A stretch of 37,674 nucleotides of DNA from Plakobranchus ocellatus (taxonomy: Eukaryota; Mollusca; Gastropoda; Plakobranchidae). Made by a program: the position numbers and the translations under genes. The notes beneath the pieces were generated by a model. It saw only the letters and a program-made list of their open reading frames with translations. It was not told where the DNA came from and ran no database searches. The first letter of the stretch is position 1; the number at the start of each line of letters is the position of its first letter. Where the stretch lies: NCBI GenBank assembly GCA_019648995.1, contig BLXT01008064.1:2846933-2884606 (forward strand), in the 5' to 3' direction. Shown here one piece after another: positions 11,301 through 23,300 of this stretch.

Positions 11301-14300
11301 AGAGGAAGAGGCAAGATGACTCATTTTGTGCCATCAATATGCGAAATATGTTCATTATACTCTGTTGCTAAAAACACAATGAATGAGCAGGTAATGGCAC
11401 AAAAAATATTAATCCAGATTTCATTCCTTGCTGATGGTCCTTTTGTTCATTTTATCATTAATGAAAAGGGCTCCAACTTTTGAAAGATCTTAAAGCAACA
11501 TTAAAAAAAAATAATTAAGGTCATAATCAACTATTAACTGTGCATTGCTTATACATTCATTACATGGGAACATAACAGCGAACCTGAATTTTCAAGATCT
11601 AGCAATGAAAAAAAAACTATCGTTTACAGGTTAGAAAAAGATATTTATTCTTAGGTGCAAAATAAGTCCAGTAGAGTAATAAAATTGTGTTGAAAATGGT
11701 AAATCAAAATCATGGCAACTGAAAATCAAACTAGTTCTCAGGCAGGTCCCAGTGGGAAAACTCATTAACCACAATCAACCAGGTTAATGTGGGTCAACAC
11801 TGGCCCTCTTGGTTAGGAATTTATCTGACCTGGCAGCAGCAGAATATTCACTGTGCTCTTTTTACATTTACTAGTACTTTCAAAATCAGTATAAAAAAGG
11901 GGTGTTTAAAATGTTACTATCATTTTATAATAGTTCAGATATTTTTGATTCAATTGATACTTTTTTTTTTTGCTGTTTTAACTATTAAACTTCCTTTTTT
12001 AACAGCATTTAAGTAAGGTGAAAAAAACTGTTTTTCAATGAAAACTTGCACTCTAAAAAACCTGAGCTTTTTTTCCTATCCTATCGTGAAAATTTGAAAG
12101 AGTGATATGAAATGAAGACAAAAAATCAGGTAAGGACAATTCAAGAAACACTTCTGGTTAAAGATTGATCTTCATCAAGGAGTGTATAGAGTGGTGAGCA
12201 GTTATCAGTGAAGCCATCAGTGATCAAATAGCAGGATCGTTCTACCTGACTAGTTTAATGTAATCTTAATTCAAATGATAGAGGCAAGTTATGCTAGTGG
12301 TATGATGATCATGCTTGCCTCTGTTATCATTTATGTATTATATCCAAAAATAAGATGATTAGCTTTTCCTAATAGTGGTTTTTGTTAGTAGATGTTTCAC
12401 ACCCCAATGAACTGATATTTTTTATACACTTTCTATCCAATTGATAATGAGAATCTTCAAAATGTTAGCAAGTAAAACATTGAGCATATTCCTTATTTTT
12501 TAACATAATTAATTTACATCTGTGGATGTTTGTTCTCTCTCTCTGTCTTTCTCAATCTCTCCCTGTTGCTTCAGGAGCCATTAATAAATACACACATGTC
12601 CAAGTGGCCCTCATTTGCATTTTTCATAGATCTTCAGTATTTTCAGAAAAAAAAAGAATTAAAAGAAGTGTTTGAAAAGCTCTGGATGTATATTTAAAAA
12701 AAAAAAATTTAATTTTATAAGCCATTGCATCATTTATGGCTCTAAATTGTAAAATTAACCTGTCTTGAAACGTTGTTTTTTAAACCTATCACTAATAAGT
12801 TTCCAATATTGTTTTTCGAATTTGCAATCTTGTAATTTTAATCATGTAATAAATTCTGTATCAAATTATTTGTCTCATTGCTGTAAGGCTTAGGGTTAAG
12901 ATAGATTTTTGAATTTCACTTCTAACATACATTCGCCAAAAGTTTTTATTGGAAATCAAATTTTTTGCCTAAATATACTCCATTATCTTCTAAAAAGATA
13001 CGTAAAGGAAATGGCAATAATCATAATCTGCGTTGGGACAAGTTCACAAATTGCAATAAAAGTATGTGCGTGTGAATTTTTACCTCTTTTGGACAGTTGA
13101 AATTAATCCAATTTTTAACTACCATTTTTAAACCTAAAATCAAGAAAAATAAAAAAAAGTTGGCTTTAAAACCTGGTGAACAACATGTTGCAGAAAACAT
13201 TTTTATTCAAACAAAGTTATCTTCTCTTAGTTTTCTGTCTTAGGGGTAAGTAAATTACCCTCCTGACTGTCTGTCAACCCTTCCCAGGACCTCTGGTATT
13301 CATTTTCCTTAGGCTTAGATAGATCGAAGCAAAACCTAAAGCTAAAGAGAATGCCGCACAATCTATAGCCTTATTTCTAAATTTACTCTAGTATGAAGCA
13401 ATCTTTTGCATTTCCTAATATGCAGCACTACCTTTCATGATTTAATCAAATTTAAGTTCACAATCATCATTCTGTTTAACGATCAACTTGTATCACCTGT
13501 AAAAAATTGTTGCATGTCATATATTGTCGTCGTTAATTTTTGTAAAGTTGTGACTTACCTGGTGTCTGTTTTTCTGTTGTTACTTGTAAAGTGACAATCT
13601 TTATACTCACTGTTCCTTTTTTCCGCATGTAACTGTTATTTGTTTACTGCTGTCTTGGAGAGTTAACTTTTTTTAAAACTGAGCACAGCCTTTTATTTAC
13701 AACATATCATAACAAAAAATTGCAATTCATCAGGGCCTCAGTTTTCAACCTGCATTCTTTTGGGAGCATAGTATTAAATCACTGGCTACTTTGCCAGCAA
13801 CATTTGCGGGAAAATTTTGTGGATGGCAAAATGCCAACCCGGCAACTCCCGCGGGTTCCAATTTCCGATTTTTTTCCCATGTAAATATCGCAATAGTCGA
13901 AGTATAAGTTATGACGTATGTTAGCTTAGCCATTTAGCTTTCGAAGGATATAAGCGAATTTTGTTTCGGACGATTAGTATGAGCAGGAGAGCAATTTTAC
14001 GACACCTCTAGCAGCTATCACTACTACCAGTTTCCGACTGATTTCTAGGTAGTCTCATAGATTTAGATGATGATGAAAGTTTAGATATTGATAGCATCGT
14101 GGAAAATGTGTAAGATCTACATTATGAGCCCCCAAAGCGTAAAAAGGCCAAGTCTAGTCTCCCTAAAGATAGAGGGAAAGGAAAAGATAGGGGCAAATCG
14201 TGCCTCACCATGGATAAGTCAAAATTTAAACCCCAGCCTCAAGTTGGAGGTAGATCTAAAAAAAATCAACCAAATGATATAGACTCCAAATTTTTTTCGT

Positions 14301-17300
14301 AATGTAATCTTTATTATCTTGAAAAAGTAAGTTACAAATCTCATAGGTATATTCTTACTAACAAATGCACAGTGACTGATGAAAAAAAAGTGTGGTAGTC
14401 AGTGAGTTAATGTCATAACTTCTTTTGAAAGACTTAAGTTTACTGTTGCATCCAGTTACCAAATTCACGAACAAGGCAAGTGAATATAGAAATAAAAATA
14501 CCTACTTCTTTTCTTTTCTTTCTAAAGAAATATGCATATTATAATGAAATTGGAAAAAAAAAATTGAAATTGTGGAGTCTTAAAGCTCTAAATATTGTTC
14601 TACTGTTCTGCAGTTCCAGGTTTACCAGATTTCCGCTTTCTTTTTTTTTTTTTGTGCGTTTGTCACCACTGAATCGTTAAAAAANNNNNNNNNNNNNNNN
14701 NNNNNNNTTCAGTTTTGAAAAAAAAAAAAAAAAGTTGCGGGGAGCAGAGGGCATAAGAAAAATAAAATGTGAAACTGAATTTAAAGGAAATAAAATGTGA
14801 AAGAAACAAGAAATCAATCTTGACATCAGAAAACAGGCATCATGAGAACCAGAGAATAACAAATAAAGCAGGTCTAATGTAGTTTCACTTTGTATTGTTC
14901 TTATCTCGAAACATTTCTATAATAATCAACTTGAAAATGTACTAAAAATAGCACCTCAGCAGAGTACCAAATAGATAGGATGGCAAAAGCTATCAAAGCT
15001 AGTGATCAAAAAAAGTTTGCTTTAGGAAATGGATTTGAAAAATACTTTTATTGGCTTCAAAAATATCTATGTTATTATTATTATTAGAGCCGTCCGCTAG
15101 CAGGATCATCTGATCTTGCAGCTTGGGCTGTTTTCCTTATCTCGGCGACGAGGGCATTCCATTTTGGTCGATCTTCTGCTATGAGGCGTAGAGTATCCAG
15201 GTCTGTCTGAGTTGTAAGTTCCAGTTTTGTGACGACAAGTTTTTTAAGGTCGTTGTTAAGGGTTATTGGGAGAGTCGTTTGAGGTCTACCTCTTGCTCTT
15301 TTGTTGTCCGAAAAATAAAATAGCATTGCTTTATTTGCAGGGATGTTTCGGTCTCTCCTTAGTACATGCCCAAAAAGTCTCCATTTTGCTTCAAGCACCT
15401 GCATAGAGAGGGGAGCCTCTCTGCACTTTTTGTATAGGGAAGCATTCGATATTATAGTAGGGTAACGTATTCCAAGTGTGTTTCTTAGTTGTTTTCGATG
15501 GAATGAGTCTAGTCTGTCTTCGTCTGTTTTGGTTAGAGCCCAAGTGCCACAGTTGTAGAGTAACACTGATTTGACTAGGGAGTTGTACAATTTGATTTTT
15601 GTTTTCTGTTTTGTTTTGTTTCCACTTTTCCAGATGTTTGTCAGTTTGTTAAATGCAATTTTGGACAGGTGCTTTCGGTGTTCGATGTCTTCTTTACTTC
15701 CTAGCAGTGATCCTACCTTTTTCGTTGTTTTCCAATCTTCTGAGTCTTTTCTTGCGCTGGTGTGTTCTGTTTTATCTACATTTACTTTCAGGCAGTGTGT
15801 TTTTAGTGTTTTCTCTATGCTATTAACACCTGCATCCTTCTTGCCAATAAAGTCGATGTCGTCGGCGTATATTATTTCTGCGGGGACTGGTTCTTGTTTG
15901 TCGTTTTGCACAGGTCTTATGTCCCTAAGGGCATGTTCAAGATAGACTATAAAAAGGACGGGGCTTAGGCTGTCTCCCTGTGGTGTGCCTATGTTGGTGG
16001 TAAATGGCATTGGGTCGTTAGCTCCATTTATCTTAATGTCTATTGTTGTTTCACTGAGTAGAAACCGAATGATGCGAAGTTCGTCCTCGTGTATATCTAT
16101 GTGTATTGGCAAATTTTCACACTTGCCATCTCAACTGCAAGTAGACCTAATCTTATTCATTCTTTGGGTCAAAAAACGTTCAGAACAATTTTTCACGCAT
16201 TTTTATCAATGGTTTGCCCTAGATCTAGCTCCTTACATGGTTATAATGGTGATTAATTGAGGAAGCATTTTTCACCTTTGTGTAGACTTAGTGATTAGAC
16301 CCTCGTAGAAAACTATATAGCGGCTCATCGATATCTTGATCTATTTTTCTAAAAGTCAAAACTGAGTAGCTATGCATGGAATTTGAAATAAGTTTATACA
16401 ATGCATTTAGTTTGGGTCATCTGTTTAAAAATCTTGTTTATTTTTATATTTGGAGAACGAAGCAAAATTTGGAAACCATAATAGGCACTGAAGTTCTCTG
16501 TCTGCTTTACCAGACCATGGAGATCTTTATGGTGTATTTGCTACATTAAACTATAGGCCTAAGCATAAATGTCTACATGCACAGTACTTTTTTTTTTTTT
16601 TTGCTTCATCTTAAGCAACATCTGTTAATGTTGAAAGGTTGATTTGTATTGGTTTTAAGTTAAGGCTCTCTAAAATTATACAAATACTTTGATGTGTACT
16701 TAAAAATTGGAAAATTTCAAATAGAAGGTCAGGTGGAAGAACCGGACAGGCAGAAACAGTGAAGGGAAAGGAGAGAAGAATTATTGACAAACATGAAGAG
16801 GAAATCTATTTTCAAAGTTACCTTTTGTATTATGATCGATAACCCACCCAAGAGACTTAGTTGAATTTCTTTTGAAATGCTTCTCATTCTGTTTAGGCCA
16901 CCAATAGAAGGAAGTCTGTATTTAGGTGAAAGCATTTGAATATTTTAAGGAACAAGAACTCAAAAAATAGAAATCAAATATTACAGAGATAGAGAATTAG
17001 CTTAAAATGCCTCATGTTCATCCTTCAAATCCTCAAGTATGATTTTAGATGTAATGTTGAAGTGTTCTGGTGAGAAATACAAAAAAAAAGAGAAAGGTCC
17101 TGGATAAATATAAAAATTGCATGTTTGCGGCAAATTCTGTAAGAACATTTTTTTCTCTTGTCCAGAAAACTTTCAGTACCATAACTTAAAAAACATTTCA
17201 TTTCAACTGACTTGCATGGCCATGTCTGGTTTTTGGCCTTTGCAAAGTTCATAAAAAGGGTTTGAACATTTGTTTGTAAATTATGTCATTGCTTCCTGTC

Positions 17301-20300
17301 ATTTATATGTTGCATATTTTTATGGTCATTTCTATTCCAATGAAATGAAACAATTTGGAATAGAAATGACCATAAAAACTATGGACATAATGTACTTTCC
17401 TTAGTTATAACAATTGTATGGTAAACTGCAAGCATCATCTTATTGTAATATAAATTCAGTGTAAAACAAGCTTTATCACAACTGCATTTTTTGTCAATAA
17501 CTTTTCCTAGTGCGAAAAGTCTCATTTGGCAGTGATGCTACTCATATGCCCATTGCATTTCTTATGCTATGCTTGCAGTGTTAAATGTTAACATGTAAAT
17601 TAAAGTATGCGTATTTAAAGAATTTTTTTTAAAACATAAAATTCAGATCAATATTAAAAACTATAACATAAACCTAGACATGAATGCCTTGAAACCAGTC
17701 CTTAATAAAAATCTCAGGAATAAAAGTTTGAATAATTACAGGCCTGAAGAAATATTTTGCCTTCTGAAGATGTTATTTAAATAAAGATCTGTCAATTTTA
17801 AAAGTATATTGGAGGGCTGAGCATATTTTTGAAAGTTTTTGCTTGCAATAAGCTGAAAAAGGAGAAAAAGCTAAAAAGGCTTATTTTCAAAGCATTTGGA
17901 CTGATTGCAAGACAAATGTGTTTCCTGTGGTGTTGAATTTTTGGCAATTTTTTCTGTGATTGTCAACCTTGTATCGAATAAGATGCTAATTTAAAAAAAA
18001 TATATATTGAAAAGATAATAAGTGACTTAGTACGTTTGGTGAAATATGTTACCAAAGTTTTCATTAAGCAGTATAACGATTAGGCCTACAAACCATAAAA
18101 AGTCATGGTAGAGTTTGTAAGTTAAGGTATTTTTTTTCTTGTTTGTTTAAATTAAAAATGTGTCCAAAATATATATATTTTTTAATTACAGTCAATTAAA
18201 AATGGTAATGCAATGTTCAAGAACAAAGATCTTTTTTTTTGTTTTTTATTTAAAATGCAGATCACATTTTATTAAGACACTAAGAGGGCAATTATTAGTG
18301 GGCTTGCCCTAAAATCCTCTGGCCCCTTCAGTTGCAGAGTCTAAACGGCTGTTGGCTTTTTACCGCTGGCTTGATGATGGTTAAAAAGCCTAGGCTTGCC
18401 AAATATTGCTGAGCAAAAAAATCTTTGTAATTTAATGGAGATTTCTTGTCATAATCATTGTGCTGTTTTCTTTTTACATCTTTTTATTCTTTTTTTTTTT
18501 TTCACTTTGGTTCTGCAGCAGAAGTGGAGACCTAGTGCGGTATGCATGATTACACATTTGATAGCTTTTTTTTTTCTTTTTTTATTTGTGTCTTCGTGTT
18601 CCTTTTCTTTTCATCATTTTATGCCCATATAAACAATTAAAGGTCTGGTTTTGGTCTTGAAGACTTTGCCTTGAGCAGATTTTCGTAATTTTTTTTTTTC
18701 TGATTTACACAACTTCATGATGGATATTGTTATAGGGCAGTCTTAATGACTTACTGATAATTCTTTTAAAAAACACAACTACTTCTGGGTCATTTTTTTT
18801 CCCTTAAAATGCCTTTAAGAAAATTTAAATGTATATATATATTGGGGCAGAATCAACCTATCTCTGCTCTGATTTCCATCGTGCAAAACTCATAGAATAG
18901 AATTTTAGGACTTCTGAGCAAGAGACTAATAATGATTTGAATGCGATGAGTTACTTATTTTGACTGATTTAAAGAGTTTAGTCTTATCTCTTGAATGTTT
19001 ATTTAGGACCCACATTATCTTCTAAATCTTCCTCTAACTAAGCATTTGCTTTTATCTTCAAGATGTCATGTGTTTTGTACACTAGAAATTGATGCTGCTA
19101 TTTTTTTTTAAAGAGGTTTGTACACAAAGGGTGTTTGCTGTTTATCAATAGATAAAATTATGATATGAGGGAAAATTCAGGCATTCATTAAGTTTTTGTC
19201 CCAGGCTGGTTACATTATAAATAATCATAACATGTCTTTAAACCTGTCAAATGAAGTTGTGTTTCACAAATATTACTTTTGAACTTAAAGTTCTTCATTC
19301 CTGAAAACACTAAATAGAAATACATATTATAGCACAGAGTCAATATTTCTGTAGCCAGTTTTGAAGCCCACAGAATACAATCAAGATTATATCAATGTTT
19401 TAAATTTTTCAGAAAAGGACTTGTTATTTATTTATCTATGAACTGGTCTCAAGTTAAAGATATCTCCAAAACCCAGTCATTTGTGTTTTCAACTCTCATT
19501 TGGTTCCAAGGTGTGCATCAAAAAAATTTGTCAATTGTTCTAAATAGCAACACAAAGTTTGCATAACAGAAGACATGAATTTAAGTCTTAAAATAATACT
19601 TTTTTTTTTTTTAAATGTGTTTCTTAGCTCCCAAGACTATTTTTCATTCTGTTGCAATTGTTAATTGCTGCATGCTGCTGTTTTTAGAGTTGATGTAATT
19701 TGGCTTTTTCTTTTCTAACGTTGTTTGATTCCTTGAATGACAAAATTTTAGGCTGAGGTAGTCATGCATTTTTTAGCGTTACATTTCTCCTTTCATTTTT
19801 TCCTTATTGTTGCATTTTTTTTTTTTTTGTTGTTGTTTTTTTTTAAGTTATCATTCTATTAATAGAACTTTTTTGGGTTCTGGTAGAGTCAAATTTATAT
19901 TGCACTGAAACTTTAAATGGCATTAGCCTGATGATCAAACCAAAACAGAAGGGGAAAAGTATATGAAAGTGTCAACAAAATCTTGTGTATCCTCCACTTC
20001 AAGCTGAAAATGCCCCAGTTGCAAATGTGTGAACCACAGATGAATATGTGAGAGATGAAATTTAGGGCCTAGGGCAGCTAAAATTACTTACTTGCCTTGC
20101 AAATGAATATCAATGTCTTCTAGAGGTTTACTTTGTAAAAATATAAATTTAGAGTAAATTGAAAATTCTATATCTAAAGAACTAAATTGTTTTAAAAGTC
20201 ATCTTTACAGTAATTGATGATGTGTAAGGAAATATGTATGTAAAAGGCATTTACATAACAATTGACTTCTTCTTAAACGTATGATAAGTGGTTTGTCACT

Positions 20301-23300
20301 TCAATGGCATATGTGACAAAAAAAATCACAGCTTGCTTTTTAAGTAACAACATTTTGAATGCTTTCAAACCTTTATTGATCATATTCCAGTAAACAATGT
20401 TAGATGTGCCAACAAATGTCAACTCTTTCTTTACTGTAATAACTCTGGCACAGAGATTATAGTGTTCAGTGTGCATTGAAAAGAATGCAAGATCTCAAAG
20501 CTTATGTGTAAATCCATGGCTTTTTAATTATGCGTAGTGAGTGGGTGCTACAGGGAAGGTGTGGGCTACTACCGCTGAAGTCTTTAGGCTAGAACGTTTT
20601 CAGAGTTGGTCCACTTTTGAAGATCTTGTACTTTTCTAAAGTTTTTTGATGGACAGTGGCATGCATGGTTTTCCAAATTGTTGCGAAGATATGATTTCCT
20701 ATTTATGAATGAGTAATAAGTTCTTATGTTGGTCTGCCTTAGCTATAAGTTATTATTGAAAACAGAAATCTGCAGTGCTTTGCTTTTAAAGGTTTGAATT
20801 GGCTTCCAGTGACAGGTGGCCATCAGGCCTGTGATAACCAAAATATTAAATTTTCTGAATAATGAACTTATTGCGAATTTCCTTTGTATTTTATTTGTAA
20901 TGTGTATCAATTAGTATGGATTTCTAACTTATATTTTTGTTGACAGATTACATATTGTGATTTCCTTTTTTGTGTGTTTGTGATGTGATATAAATTTCTT
21001 GGTATATTGAATTTGTTGTTATTCCTTCTTTCTACAGTTATATATATAACATTTTTTACCTAAATATAATAGGAAGGTTGGTGAGATTAAGAATAGTTTT
21101 TGCATTATCCTACTTGTGGAGGAAATTAAAAAGCAATATATCTTATATTTACAAGTAGAAATTAATATGTTTCTGTCATCAAGTTTTGAGTTTTCATTTA
21201 TTTTAAATCTCTCCTGTTTTATTCACCCAATACGTGCAGTATATTTTTATCTCTCTTCCTTTTTTCTGGAATAAATAAATAACATGCTTTCCATATTGTG
21301 AGCTTTTTCTCATTTGAATTTGATTTACTTCCAGGCCCAAAAATTTTATTCAAAACTTCTCTTGTGGCAAGTCTTAATGAATCTGATGTTGCATAGTATT
21401 TACCTTTAAAAAGCCAAGATTTTGATTTTGTTTTTTTTTCCTTCTTTCAATTAAAAAAAAAAAAATTTTTTTCCAAGAAGCTTGAAGTGTATACCAAGAT
21501 TTTCAAGCACAGAATCAGCTTTCATTTTGACAAGGCTTTACAAAAATCAGTTTTTATTTTAAAACATTCAGTATGCTTCTTTTGTTGCACTTTGACAGGT
21601 CTTGCATCAAAGGATATCTCATATTCAACCTGTTCGCAAAATTGTCTATGGATGCTTCTTGTGTATACACAGTAATTGTTGCTAGCAAATGCTTTGATAC
21701 TTCAATGTTTAGCTAAAAGATCGGGAAAGAAAGAACTACAGCGAAAGCCCTGATGCTGAGCTATTATATGATATCTCAATCGATAATACCGCGTGTGAAA
21801 GAGTGATAAAAAAACAGGAGTACAAATGTATGCATAGATAGGGAAAGAAAGAAACTAAAGTGAAAGCTATAATACAGAGTTATTGTATGATATCAGACAA
21901 TTATATTATACTATATAATCCGAATACAGACCACTTTGCATTTTCAGTTACTTCCAGACATTTAAACCTAACATGTCCTATTCCTGCAGCAGGAAGTGAA
22001 ATAAGCCATTCTTGATATAACTTATTTCGTATCACAAAGATCACCTACTTGCATTTTCACTTCTGAAGACTAGAAATATCCTTTTGTTATCTTTTACTCT
22101 CCAACATTTTAATAAACCAATCATATTTCTAGCTGATTTTGACCAAATTATTTCATGATCCTTTTCTTTAAATTTCACTTCTTAAATAATTTAGAGAGCA
22201 ATTATTCTATTTTTGTTGTTTTTATTTTTGCTTTCTTTGGAACCCCTTGAATGATAATTCTAGTGTCGAAGATACTTTGCATTTGAAATGGTCTTCAGAA
22301 TGTGGATTTGGTGTGCTCTGAAGATTACTCTCCTTCAGAATTACAACAATTGCATCCTAAGCTACAAGCCTTGCTGCAATGTTGCCAAAGAAATTCCCAT
22401 AACCGTACCTATTTTCCAATTACTTTGCAAACAAAAATCTCATTTAGCAGACACTACACATATCAGTGACAAGTATTGTTAAGCAATGTTATTGCTACCT
22501 TCAATAAAAACTGTCATGCATCTGAATTGGTCACACAGAAACCTTTACAACAAACTAGAAATGTATTCCAATCCTCTTTGAAGGCTAGACCAAAGCTCCT
22601 TTTTATGAAATAGAATTCTTGACTAAAGGGTTTTAAATTTTCTGAGGAGCCAAACAAAAAGAAAACCACAGAACAATCACAAAATGTACTTTATTTCATG
22701 AGCTTTGCCAAGCAGAATATTTATAAGCATATCAAGCACATGCACACATAGCTCTGCTTTGAAGATTATATTTAGTCTGCTTGTTCAAAAAATTAGGATG
22801 ACTCAAAGCATTTGTGCCTTTTTTTTCTTCTTACCTATCATTCTGTTTATGAAATGCTGTATTTAAAGAGCTCCTTGTAAAACCTACTTTTTTCTATGCA
22901 TACTTCAAATGTCTGTGCTTAAATTTGTTGGGACTGGGCTGAATATTCAGAGTCAAAATCTCCCCGTGGCTTGCATAATGTTTGCTTATATAACCATTTT
23001 CTCTTATGAGCATTCTCAAAGTGTTCTTTGTAAATTTTTGTTTTAGCAAACTCTGTGATACTTTTGTTTCACACTTTCACTTTTATTTTTAAGAATGTTT
23101 CTAAGTTTTTTTTTGTTTTTTTTTTTATTTTCCTCAAACGTGAAAGAACAATCTTGGCACTGATTGCAGTCAGGTGTTGCCAATAGTGGAAATCTAAAGG
23201 TGGAAAAAAATCACTGGGACTGGTTTTGATAGTCTAAATATGGAACAAATGATAGTGTAATGTGGCAATGTAATTCAAACTGTAGGAGGAATTAATATCA

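Noticed and set aside
12576..12600. Acceptor-like site after a CT-rich tract (gttgcttcag)
   Set aside because: Joined to the RABGAP1 frame it reads RSH then a stop, and no donor follows nearby.
15571..15945. 124-codon + strand open frame
   Set aside because: It is the antisense shadow of the LINE reverse-transcriptase frame.
21595..21675. Acceptor-like ctttgacag followed by an open frame in the PTB intron
   Set aside because: The following GT sites are poor donors and the translation has no resemblance to the family.
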